Assembly (NCBI GenBank): GCA_910584345.1
Contig: CAJTZX010000043.1
Coordinates: 1-34,340 of the forward strand
From: an uncultured Eubacterium sp.
GTDB taxonomy: Bacteria > Bacillota > Clostridia > Lachnospirales > Lachnospiraceae
Reading direction: 5' to 3'
DNA length: 34,340 nt
In this document: positions 7,251 through 14,771 of the stretch, in pieces
Layout of the letters: each line of letters starts with the position of its first letter
How positions within the stretch are numbered: position 1 is the first letter of the stretch
Notes under the pieces: generated by a model
What the model was told of the DNA's origin: nothing
Databases searched by the model: none
The model's input: the letters and a program-made list of their open reading frames with translations, nothing else
Position numbers and translations under genes: made by a program

Positions 7251-7451
7251 TCACCCATCTATATTCACCAACTGATATTCATCATTTCCGTTCGGTTCTA
7301 ATCCGACATTTTCCTGTTCCGCGTTATCTGCTGCTCCATTTTGCTGATATCCCGTATCCTGCCCTGCCGTACTACTGCCGTTATTGTCTCCGCATCCAGA
7401 AACGCTAAACATAAACGCTGCCGCAAGGAGACAAACTGCTATTTTTTTCAT
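7251..7451 (-). CDS. Short lipoprotein, probably truncated
   Basis: A clean lipoprotein signal (MKKIAVCLLAAAFMFSVSGC, lipobox SVSGC, cysteine 20) is followed by a Gly/Asn/Gln-rich linker and only about 20 further residues ending in NDEYQLVNIDG. A GGGGAGGGC precedes the ATG. Such linkers normally lead into a folded extracytoplasmic domain, which is absent here. The next gene downstream is also missing its N-terminus, so one deletion between 7182 and 7260 may have removed the 3' part of this gene and the 5' part of the permease. It could still be made as a 47-residue mature lipopeptide; function unknown. Confidence 0.55.
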   Translation of the reverse strand: MKKIAVCLLAAAFMFSVSGCGDNNGSSTAGQDTGYQQNGAADNAEQENVGLEPNGNDEYQLVNIDG

Positions 7452-7466
7452 ATATGCCCTCCCCGC

Positions 7467-7745
7467 TTATGATCCTAACTTTCCATACGCCTCGTCATCC
7501 ACAGGCTCGCACCACTCATTCCTTGTCTCCTCGCCGGGAACTTCCACCGCGATATGTGAGAACCAGCTGTCCGCTTTTGCACCGTGCCAATGCTTCACCT
7601 CCGCCGGAATCGTGATGACCATACCCGGTTCAAGACTGATTGGCTCCTTTCCTTCCTCCTGATACCAGCCGCTGCCCGCCGTGCAGATCAAAAGCTGTCC
7701 ACCGCCGCTCTTTGCATGATGAATGTGCCAGTTGTTCCGGCATCC
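7467..7745 (-). pseudogene. Cupin-domain protein, 5' part lost
   Basis: The sequence from GCRNNWHIHHAKSGG through LLICTAGSGWYQEEG, LEPGMVITIPAEVKHWHGA and WFSHIAVEVPGE to NEWCEPVDDEAYGKL is the C-terminal part of a small cupin related to carboxymuconolactone-decarboxylase-associated cupins. It carries the metal-site histidines (HIHH) and the second cupin motif (PAEVKHWHGA). The first residues in frame, MACS, are not cupin-like and derive from the other side of a junction: just upstream the DNA encodes a MATE exporter fragment in another frame. No ribosome binding site serves this frame. Confidence 0.75.
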
Positions 7746-7896
7746 CGAACAAGCCAAAGATCAGGATTGGATCAAGGATGATGTTGCAGGCTGCGCCCAA
7801 TATCTGTGCGGCTGTGGAATATATGGTTTTCCCTGTTGCCTGCAGCAGTTTTTCGTAAATAGAAAATAACAGGATGCCGAATGCTTCTTTGTTCAA
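7736..7896 (-). pseudogene. MATE efflux protein remnant fused to the cupin fragment
   Basis: GGAGGAAAA precedes a TTG that encodes NKEAFG, a plausible MATE N-terminus. The frame continues directly into ILLFSIYEKLLQATGKTIYS, TAAQILGAACNIILDPILIF and GLFGMPE, a segment that in MATE transporters lies well over 100 residues into the protein. Translation then leaves the family at about 7740, where the cupin fragment begins in another frame. So this is a MATE gene with its start, one internal stretch and no remainder. The loss of internal sequence right after the first codons repeats what happened to the HxlR gene at 5324. Confidence 0.7.
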
Positions 7897-8020
7897 TTTT
7901 CCTCCGTTTCTTTTAAAATTCCGACCATGCCCTGCTATCCTATAAACTGTTATTGAAAGCATTGTCCGAAACTTTCAGGAGACTTTTTCGGAAAGCTTCC
8001 ATAACCATATTTTTTTCAAC

Positions 8021-8058
8021 AAAAAAGCGCAAACCCATCATCTGGATTTACGCTTTTT
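8021..8058 (-). terminator. Terminator of the glucuronate operon
   Basis: Imperfect 15-bp stem: AAAAAGCGCAAACCC pairs with GGATTTACGCTTTTT, allowing two mismatched or wobble positions; loop of 8. On the minus strand it ends in a T-run, about 100 bases past the stop of the last kinase gene. Bases 7897-8020 hold no convincing gene. Confidence 0.75.
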
Positions 8059-8155
8059 GCCACTCGACTGCATTATTATAAACAATTTTACCTGCCTTGT
8101 CAAATCAAAACGGAACAAAAATTATGTGCCATAGGCGATATGCATCAAAATTCTT

Positions 8156-9244
8156 TTAACGCTTAATATCATAATTCATGTTCATAAGGTTTTGAATGGT
8201 TTTTACATCATCTGTAATATTCGCATCTCCTCGGATCGTATGCTTTATTACACTGCTTGCTACCGCAAAATTAATAATATCCATTGCCTTGTACTGGTTC
8301 ATGATAGCGTAGATAAGCCCGCTGGCGAAGGCGTCTCCACCTCCGACGCGGTCTAAAATATTAAATTTAAAAAGCTTACTTTCAAAAGTGTGACCTTCCT
8401 GCCACATGAAAGCTTTTAAACTGTTCTCGCTTCCGCTGTGTGCATAGCGGACATGTCTGGCAATGCATTTTAGATTTGGATATCGATTTATAAATCCCTG
8501 GAAAATCTCATCCTGCTGTTCGTAGTTTGGCTGCAGTGGAATCCCATCTTTGACATCCCCTTTTGTATGGTCGTTTTCATCTTTCCACAAATGATATGGT
8601 TCAATGCCAAACAGCACGTCTACATAGGGCAGGCATTGCGTACAAAAATCTCTGGCTTCTTCCCACGTCCAAAGCGTGCTTCGAAAATTTCCGTCAAAGC
8701 TTACGGTCATTCCTGTTTCTTTTGCTGTTTTCAGACTGTTTAGAATTAATTTTCGGCATCCTTTTGACAATGCAGGTGTAATGCCGCTTAAATGCAGCCA
8801 TGTATAACCATCTAACAGCGAATGCAGATCCAGTGTATCAAAATCGAACTCTGTGATTGCACTGTGCTTTCGGTCATAAATGACTTTGCTAGCACGAATG
8901 CCAAAGCCTGTTTCCAGGTAATAGCTTCCCAGACGGTGGGACGGTGTCTGCTGCGGCGTGCTTAAAATAACCGGCGTACAGTGTACGTCATTGCTGCGGA
9001 GCATACGCACCGCACTTTTTCCAAGGCTGTTATCAGGTACTACAGTAAAGAAAGTACTGTCGATACCTAGGTTTGCCAATGCCAATGCAATATTTGCTTC
9101 ACTACCACCATAGCTGGCTTCAAAGCTGCTTGCCATTCGGATTTTTTCATAATTGGGCGGAGTCAGACGGAGCATAATTTCGCCTATGGTAATGAACCTA
9201 TTTTCCGTATCGTTTTCAAAAAGCAGCGGATTTGTATGTTCCAT
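8156..9244 (-). CDS. kdgK: 2-dehydro-3-deoxygluconokinase (KdgK), paralog 1
   Basis: PfkB/ribokinase-family sugar kinase, predicted to phosphorylate 2-keto-3-deoxygluconate to KDPG using ATP in the cytoplasm. The N-terminal substrate part has TIGEIMLRLTPPNYEKIRMA and FEASYGGSEANIALALANLG. The C-terminal ATP/anion-hole signature is DRVGGGDAFASGLIYA, with D304 the expected catalytic base. The ATG at 9244 is preferred over the one two codons upstream because GAGAGGAAG is correctly spaced only from it; this gives 362 aa. It is the last gene of the operon, 164 bases downstream of a second, clearly distinct kinase. Having both suggests divided substrate ranges or redundancy. Confidence 0.85.
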   Translation of the reverse strand: MEHTNPLLFENDTENRFITIGEIMLRLTPPNYEKIRMASSFEASYGGSEANIALALANLGIDSTFFTVVPDNSLGKSAVRMLRSNDVHCTPVILSTPQQTPSHRLGSYYLETGFGIRASKVIYDRKHSAITEFDFDTLDLHSLLDGYTWLHLSGITPALSKGCRKLILNSLKTAKETGMTVSFDGNFRSTLWTWEEARDFCTQCLPYVDVLFGIEPYHLWKDENDHTKGDVKDGIPLQPNYEQQDEIFQGFINRYPNLKCIARHVRYAHSGSENSLKAFMWQEGHTFESKLFKFNILDRVGGGDAFASGLIYAIMNQYKAMDIINFAVASSVIKHTIRGDANITDDVKTIQNLMNMNYDIKR

Positions 9245-9250
9245 ATGCAT

Positions 9251-9408
9251 CTTCCTCTCTTAGTTTATTTGATGAAATGCCTATATCATCCTTTTTCTTT
9301 GTATCTGCCTTTGTTTCTGTTTTTGTATTTAATTGTAAATTTATTTATTCAGCTGTTTTCTTAGATTCTATTCTTCCTATTGATAGCTTTTATTTTACAG
9401 TTTTATGT
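9251..9408 (-). other. AT-rich gap between the two kinase genes
   Basis: About 160 bases with a strong strand bias: the plus strand is pyrimidine-rich, so the transcript here would be purine-rich. I see no ORF, terminator or promoter that I can support. Confidence 0.5.
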
Positions 9409-10506
9409 TTATCTTTGCACTCTTGCTCCGGCGCCGCCCATAATGGCTTCGACTTCTTTTTTGCTTGCCATTGTAGTATCACCCGGTGTAGTCATTGCCA
9501 GTGCGCCGTGTGCTGCACCGTAATTAACGGCAAGTTCTGCGTCCTGTGTCGTCATCAGCCCGTAAATCAGGCCAGACGCAAAGGAATCTCCGCCTCCGAC
9601 GCGATCCAAAATCTCCAGATCTTTATAATCTTTTGATTTATAGACCGTTCCATCTGCCCAGCAAATGGCTCCCCAGTCGTTGACCGTTGCTGTCTTTACC
9701 GTACGAAGCGTTGTTGCTACTGCCTTAAAGTTTGGGTATGTCTGTGCCGCATGGTTAATCATCTTCTTATATCCGTCCAGATTTAGTTCTTTTAAATTTT
9801 CGTCATTCCCTTCGATCTCAAATCCAAGGCATGCGGTAAAATCTTCTTCATTTCCAATCATAACGTCAACATAGTTTGCGATTTCTTTATTAACTTCCTG
9901 TGCTTTCTTTTGGCCGCCAATCGCGCTCCACATAGACGGACGGTAGTTTAAATCGTATGAAATCACGGTTCCATATTTTTTGGCCGTCTTGATCGCGGAT
10001 AAAACCGTCTCGCAAGACTGCTCTGAAAGAGCCGCGTAAATGCCTCCTGTATGAAGCCAGCGCACACCGAGTTCTCCGAAGATATAATCAAAATTAAAAT
10101 CTTCTGGCTTTGCTTTGGCAATCGCAGTATTTGCCCGGTCAGAACAACCGACTGCCCCGCGAATACCATATCCGCGTTCTGTAAAATTGATGCCGTTTCT
10201 GCAAATGCGGCCAATGCCATCTGTTTCCATCCATTTTATCAAAGAAGTATCTACACCACCCTGAAGTACAAAATCTTCCATCAGCATTCCTACCTCATTG
10301 TCTGCAAATGCTGTAATAACAGCTGTATGCATACCAAAGCATCTGCGCAGCCCACGTATGACATTGTACTCTCCGCCGCCTTCCCATGCACGAAACGTTC
10401 TTGCTGTGCGTATCCGCCCTTCTCCCGGATCCAGACGAAGCATAACCTCACCGAGTGACACCGCATCATATTTACATTCTTTTGCATCACGCAAATTTAA
10501 ATTCAT
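9409..10506 (-). CDS. kdgK: 2-dehydro-3-deoxygluconokinase (KdgK-like), paralog 2
   Basis: PfkB-family sugar kinase of 365 aa. It opens with YDAVSLGEVMLRLDPGEGRI and WEGGGEYNVIRGLRRCFG, and ends with the signature DRVGGGDSFASGLIYG, D307 being the expected base. The central YDLNYRPSMW is also typical of KDG kinases. The ATG at 10506 is chosen because TGGAGGAAACAAGA precedes it; an ATG five codons upstream lies within the ribosome binding region. Compared with the downstream paralog it shares the fold and signature but differs through most of its length, so it is not a recent duplicate. Its leader carries two palindromic repeats and a long hairpin not seen elsewhere in the operon, so it may be separately controlled. 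Confidence 0.85.
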   Translation of the reverse strand: MNLNLRDAKECKYDAVSLGEVMLRLDPGEGRIRTARTFRAWEGGGEYNVIRGLRRCFGMHTAVITAFADNEVGMLMEDFVLQGGVDTSLIKWMETDGIGRICRNGINFTERGYGIRGAVGCSDRANTAIAKAKPEDFNFDYIFGELGVRWLHTGGIYAALSEQSCETVLSAIKTAKKYGTVISYDLNYRPSMWSAIGGQKKAQEVNKEIANYVDVMIGNEEDFTACLGFEIEGNDENLKELNLDGYKKMINHAAQTYPNFKAVATTLRTVKTATVNDWGAICWADGTVYKSKDYKDLEILDRVGGGDSFASGLIYGLMTTQDAELAVNYGAAHGALAMTTPGDTTMASKKEVEAIMGGAGARVQR

Positions 10507-10525
10507 TCTTGTTTCCTCCATATAA

Positions 10526-10599
10526 CCTATATCTTAGATCTAAACTTTCCGAATATTACTGAGAATATTTTCTACCTATATCTCAGATCTGAGCTTTCC
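10526..10599. repeat. Two 25-bp palindrome-bearing direct repeats before kdgK
   Basis: Near-identical 25-bp copies (CCTATATCTTAGATCTAA... and CCTATATCTCAGATCTGA..., four mismatches) start 49 bases apart, at 10526 and 10575. Each is centred on a palindrome: TTAGATCTAA at 10534-10543 and CTCAGATCTGAG at 10582-10593. Mismatches within the palindromes are compensating, which argues that symmetry is selected. They could be paired operators or RNA hairpins in the intercistronic leader, the nearer one ending just before the ribosome binding site. Confidence 0.75.
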
Positions 10600-10609
10600 A
10601 CTCTCGCGG

Positions 10610-10666
10610 GGAAGATATCCCAAACTGAATTCATCATCTATTTCTTCCCCATTTGGAATATCTTCC
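10610..10666 (-). terminator. Long hairpin between eda and kdgK
   Basis: Fifteen-base arms GGAAGATATCCCAAA and TTTGGAATATCTTCC pair with one mismatch around a 27-nt loop, starting 14 bases past the eda stop. No strong T-run follows, so it may be a processing or attenuation element and not a full terminator. Confidence 0.5.
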
Positions 10667-10679
10667 TGATTTTTATTGT

Positions 10680-11318
10680 TTACTTCCTGATTTTTTTCAC
10701 AAGCTCGGCAGCTTCTTTTGTCAGTTCGCAGATTTTATCAAACTCTTTGTCATTCACCAGATCTGCTTTGACCATCCAACTTCCGCCGCAGCAAAGAATC
10801 TTGTCACAGCTTAAATAATCCTTTAAGTTCTTTGCGTTGATTCCTCCGGTCGGCATAAATTTGATCGACGTATAAGGGGCTGCGAGCGCTTTGATGGTGT
10901 CTACGCCGCCAAACTGAGCAGCTGGGAAAAATTTGATGACTTTCAGCCCTCTTTTTATTGCCTGCGCCACTTCAGACGGTGTAATACAGCCTGGAAATAC
11001 CGGGATTTCTTTTTGGATGCAGTAATCTACGATCTCTGGGTCAAAACCTGGGCTTACGATAAATTTAGCTCCTGCCCCTGTCGCACGATCTACCTGGTCG
11101 GTCGAAAGAACGGTGCCTGCACCTACCAGCATATTCGGATATAAATCTGTCATTGTTTTGATCGACTGTTCAGCGGCAGCAGTCCGAAATGTGACTTCCG
11201 CACAAGGCAGTCCTCCTTTTACTAACGCTTCTGCCAATGGGCCTGCATCTTTAGCATCTTCTAACACAACAACCGGCACAACGCCAAATTGTTCAAATTG
11301 TTCATGGATTGTACTCAT
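10680..11318 (-). CDS. eda: KDPG/KHG aldolase
   Basis: Class I aldolase cleaving 2-keto-3-deoxy-6-phosphogluconate to pyruvate and glyceraldehyde-3-phosphate, the final step of this pathway. All family landmarks are visible: AEVTFRT with E41 and R45, GAGTVLS, VSPGFDPEIV, FPGCITPSE, and KVIKFFPA with K129 as the Schiff-base lysine, then MPTGGI. Length 212 aa is normal. GGAGGAACT precedes the ATG. It follows the SDR gene by 12 bases and belongs to the same transcript. A long hairpin lies after it, so expression of the downstream kinases may differ from it. Confidence 0.95.
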   Translation of the reverse strand: MSTIHEQFEQFGVVPVVVLEDAKDAGPLAEALVKGGLPCAEVTFRTAAAEQSIKTMTDLYPNMLVGAGTVLSTDQVDRATGAGAKFIVSPGFDPEIVDYCIQKEIPVFPGCITPSEVAQAIKRGLKVIKFFPAAQFGGVDTIKALAAPYTSIKFMPTGGINAKNLKDYLSCDKILCCGGSWMVKADLVNDKEFDKICELTKEAAELVKKIRK

Positions 11319-11330
11319 AGTTCCTCCTTT

Positions 11331-12173
11331 TTATACTCCTGAATAAGCAGCAAATCCTGCATCAATTGGTAATACTACGCCTGTAACTGCACTGGCAGCC
11401 TTTTCATCACACAAGAAGAATACTCCTCCAAGCAATTCTTCCCCTTCGACAAACCGTCCCATTGGCGTACCGCTTAGTATCTTGTGTGCACGTGCGGTCG
11501 GCGTGCCGTCTTCCTGAAACAGCAGCGCGCGATTCTGATTGGAAATTAAAAATCCTGGTGCAATGGCATTGCAGCGAATGCCGGTTCCTGCAAAATGTGT
11601 TGCAAGCCATTGTGTAAAGTTGGAAATTCCTGCCTTTGCTGCAGAATATGCAGGAATTTTCGTCAGCGGAATGTAGGCGTTCATCGAAGAAATATTCAAA
11701 ATACATCCTGCTTTTTTCTCTGCCATATCTTTTGCAAATATCTGGGTTGGTATTAATGTGCCCTGAAAGTTCAGTTTAAATACAAAGTCTACGCCATCCG
11801 TATCCAAATCAAAAAATGTCTTTTGGCTGTCAGATGCCTCATGATGATATTCGTTGTCTGTGGTAGCTCTTGGATTATTTCCGCCCGCCCCATTGATTAA
11901 AATATCGCATGGGCCAAAATCATTTAAAATCTGTGCATGTACCTGTTCCAATACGTCTGCTTCTAAAACATTCGCTTTGTACCCCTCGCAAATATAGCCG
12001 TTTGCCTTGCATTCATCTGCAAGCTTTTTTACAGCTTCTTCATTTAAGTCCAAAGCTGCCACTTTCGCTCCTGCCTGTGCAAACGCACGTACCATAGTCC
12101 CGCACAGTACTCCGCCTGCACCGGTAATTACAACTACTTTTCCTGAAAAATCAATATTTAACGGTAAATTCAT
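11331..12173 (-). CDS. SDR oxidoreductase, probable D-fructuronate reductase (UxuB/YjmF type)
   Basis: Classical-like short-chain dehydrogenase of 280 aa. It has the nucleotide-binding TGAGGVLCG (18-26), D42 at the end of the second strand (favouring NAD(H)), NGAGG (94-98), and the catalytic S162/S163 with Y176-x3-K180. In Firmicutes, SDR proteins of this kind (B. subtilis YjmF) reduce D-fructuronate to D-mannonate in place of the unrelated long-chain UxuB of E. coli. Placement between uronate isomerase and KDPG aldolase, in an operon that has no other reductase, supports this assignment. The start ATG follows AAGGGGAAGAA. Confidence 0.85.
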   Translation of the reverse strand: MNLPLNIDFSGKVVVITGAGGVLCGTMVRAFAQAGAKVAALDLNEEAVKKLADECKANGYICEGYKANVLEADVLEQVHAQILNDFGPCDILINGAGGNNPRATTDNEYHHEASDSQKTFFDLDTDGVDFVFKLNFQGTLIPTQIFAKDMAEKKAGCILNISSMNAYIPLTKIPAYSAAKAGISNFTQWLATHFAGTGIRCNAIAPGFLISNQNRALLFQEDGTPTARAHKILSGTPMGRFVEGEELLGGVFFLCDEKAASAVTGVVLPIDAGFAAYSGV

Positions 12174-12237
12174 ACTTTCTTCCCCTTTCTGTTAGTAAGC
12201 GTTCCGATAAACGATAGAACTGCTGCTTCTGTTATTT

Positions 12238-13644
12238 TTAAGATGTAACCTGAAATTCAAAAAATGCATTTGTATTGTGATAGCAAATATCTTCTACTAA
12301 TTTTACAAGCTGTTTATGGTCATCCGGATACTGTCCGCTTTCTACCCATTCGCCGATCAGTTCGCAAAGGATCCGGCGGAAATATTCATGTCTTGTATAG
12401 CTGATAAAAGAACGGGAATCTGTAAGCATTCCGACAAAAATGCCAAGCATGCCATTATTCGCAAGTTCTGTTAGCTGCTCCCTCATGCCTGTACGGCTAT
12501 CATTAAACCACCATGCGCTGCCTTGCTGAACCCATCCGGCCTTTCCATCTTTTTGAAAACATCCGACTATGGTCACAAGCGCTGTATTATCACACGGATT
12601 CAATGAATAAAGAATCATCTTTGGCAGTCCTTCATTTTCCTCAAATGCGTTTAATAACGCAGCTACATGTTCAACACCTGACTGGCTGTTGATGGCATCA
12701 TAACCGGTATCTGGGCCAAGCTTTGCAAACTGCGGCTGATTGTTATTGCGCAGACACCCAAAATGGATCTGCATCACCCAGTTTTTTTGCGCATATTTTT
12801 TTGCACATGCAATCGTGACCATTGTCTTGTAAGTATCGATATCTGCTTTTGCAGGACAAGCCCCTTCCATCGCCGTACGGAATGCGCGGTCAGCCGCATC
12901 CGCATCCGGTGTTTCATACATACAGTAATCCAGTCCATGATCCGCACACAGGCATCCATGTGCAGCGAAAAAGTCTATCCGGTCACATAACGCTGCTGCC
13001 ACGTCTTCCGTACACTGGATGTTTCGTCCGGTTACTTTTGCTAATGTCCGAATATAGTCTGCAAACCCTTCTTTTTCAATGTTTATCGCCTTATCAGGGC
13101 GAAACGCAGGGAGTACTTTGATTTCCATCGTTTCATCCGCGGCTATTTGTTCATGCCAGTGAAGGTCGTCACATGGATCGTCTGTCGTACATACCGCTTT
13201 TACATGAAACATACGCATCAGTTCTCTTGCGGAGTATTTTGATAGCACTTCGTTACACTGATCGTAAATCTCATCGGCGTTGTCTGCAGTCAAAGGCTGT
13301 TCGACACCAAACACGCGTTTGAGTTCCAAATGGCTCCAATGATACATAGGATTGCCGATCAGTCGTGGCAGCACAGATGCAAACGCACGAAACTTCTCTC
13401 TTGGGTCGGCATCTCCTGTAATAATTTCTTCCGGTACGCCGCCAAACCGCATCTGCCGCCATTTATAATGATCTCCACCCAGCCAGACTTGCGAAATATT
13501 ATCGAACTTACGGTCTTCGGCTATTTCCTGCGGATGAATATGACAATGATAATCGATGATCGGCATCTTTTCCGCCACTTCATGGTAGAGCCATTTTGCA
13601 GTTGGGGTTGATAACAAAAAATCCTGATCCATAAATTCTTTCAT
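12238..13644 (-). CDS. uxaC: Uronate (glucuronate) isomerase
   Basis: Amidohydrolase-fold isomerase converting D-glucuronate to D-fructuronate (and galacturonate to tagaturonate). Near the N-terminus PIIDYHCHIHPQE carries the HxH metal ligands H33 and H35; later landmarks are WLGGDHYKWRQMR, HWSHLELKRVFG, CTTDDPCDDLHWH, VMQIHFGCLRNNN and LTDSRSFISYTRHEYFRR. The ATG at 13644 is chosen because AAGGTGGGAAAA precedes it, giving 468 aa, the usual family length. The frame is open for 55 more codons upstream, but those overlap the mannonate dehydratase gene. Only one base separates it from that gene's stop, and its ribosome binding site lies inside the upstream gene, which suggests translational coupling. 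Confidence 0.95.
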   Translation of the reverse strand: MKEFMDQDFLLSTPTAKWLYHEVAEKMPIIDYHCHIHPQEIAEDRKFDNISQVWLGGDHYKWRQMRFGGVPEEIITGDADPREKFRAFASVLPRLIGNPMYHWSHLELKRVFGVEQPLTADNADEIYDQCNEVLSKYSARELMRMFHVKAVCTTDDPCDDLHWHEQIAADETMEIKVLPAFRPDKAINIEKEGFADYIRTLAKVTGRNIQCTEDVAAALCDRIDFFAAHGCLCADHGLDYCMYETPDADAADRAFRTAMEGACPAKADIDTYKTMVTIACAKKYAQKNWVMQIHFGCLRNNNQPQFAKLGPDTGYDAINSQSGVEHVAALLNAFEENEGLPKMILYSLNPCDNTALVTIVGCFQKDGKAGWVQQGSAWWFNDSRTGMREQLTELANNGMLGIFVGMLTDSRSFISYTRHEYFRRILCELIGEWVESGQYPDDHKQLVKLVEDICYHNTNAFFEFQVTS

Positions 13645-13645
13645 A

Positions 13646-14722
13646 TTATTTTCCCACCTTTCCTTCTGTCTTTTCCAGCATATCCCAGCATCCCCACAGA
13701 TACATAATGCCAAGCGCACGATCATAAAGCCCATAGCCCGGTCTGCACTGCTCGCCCCAGATATGACGTCCATGATCCGGTCGTACATAACCGGTATAGC
13801 CGCAGTCATGGTAAGCCTTTACAATTTCCAGAATACCGGTATCTCCGTCACAGTCTCTATGCGAAGCCTCCGTAAAATCTCCGTTTGGATAATGCCTTAC
13901 ATTGCGGATATGCGCAAATGCGATCCTGTCACAGTAAGTACGCACAATATCTGCAACATTGTTGTTTTTATTTGCCCCAAGAGAACCGGAGCACAGACAC
14001 AGACAGTTACATTCGTCATCTACCATCTTAAGAAAACGTCCAATCGACTCCTTGTCGCACAGCAGACGAGGGATCCCGAAAATATCCCATGGCGGATCAT
14101 CCTGATGGATTGCCATTTTAATTCCCGTCTCATGACAGGTCGGCATGATGGCTTCCAGAAAATATTTCAGGTTTTCCCACAGCTTTTCTTTGGTTACCGG
14201 ACGGTATGCTTCAAATAATTCATCCAGCTTTGCCATCCGTTCCGGTTCCCATCCCGGGAATGTCATCCCATGCAGATTGTTTAAAATATAATCCGCCATC
14301 TCTTTGTAGTCGTCCTGTATCCGGTTTTTTTCATAAAACAAAGCTGTGGAGCCGTCTTCTAACGGATGAAACAAGTCCGTTCTTGTCCAGTCAAAAATCG
14401 GCATGAAATTATACGTCACTACTTTTACGCCAAATTTTGCAAGATTTCGAAGCGTCGTTTTATAATTTTCAATATACTGGTCGCGTGAAGGAAGTCCGAT
14501 TTTTATATCATCGTGTACATTGACACTCTCCACAACCTCCATATGGAAGCCCGCGCCTTCGATCTGGCGTCTTGCCTCTTCGATCTCTTCCACTTCCCAG
14601 ACTTCACCCGCCTGCTTGTCATGCAAGGCCCAAACAAGCCCGGTGACTCCCGGTATTTGTTTAATCATCTGCGGAGTGATACTGTCATTTCCTTCTCCAT
14701 ACCAACGAAATGTCATCTGCAT
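13646..14722 (-). CDS. uxuA: Mannonate dehydratase
   Basis: Metal-dependent TIM-barrel dehydratase turning D-mannonate into 2-keto-3-deoxygluconate and water. Visible landmarks: TFRWYGEGND at the start, VVTYNFMPIFDWTRTDL, AIHQDDPPWDIFG, LCLCSGSLGANKNN, AHIRNV, HRDCDGD and VRPDHGRHIWGE. The metal ligands expected from characterised relatives fall on H206, C244 (or C242), H271 and D316. Its 358 aa are complete. AAGGAGGAATTTTTT precedes the ATG. It is the first catabolic gene after the transporter, 49 bases downstream of dctM. Confidence 0.95.
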   Translation of the reverse strand: MQMTFRWYGEGNDSITPQMIKQIPGVTGLVWALHDKQAGEVWEVEEIEEARRQIEGAGFHMEVVESVNVHDDIKIGLPSRDQYIENYKTTLRNLAKFGVKVVTYNFMPIFDWTRTDLFHPLEDGSTALFYEKNRIQDDYKEMADYILNNLHGMTFPGWEPERMAKLDELFEAYRPVTKEKLWENLKYFLEAIMPTCHETGIKMAIHQDDPPWDIFGIPRLLCDKESIGRFLKMVDDECNCLCLCSGSLGANKNNNVADIVRTYCDRIAFAHIRNVRHYPNGDFTEASHRDCDGDTGILEIVKAYHDCGYTGYVRPDHGRHIWGEQCRPGYGLYDRALGIMYLWGCWDMLEKTEGKVGK

Positions 14723-14771
14723 AAAAAATTCCTCCTTTTTTTATTATTTTTGTAATATTTTTTCAGATCCG

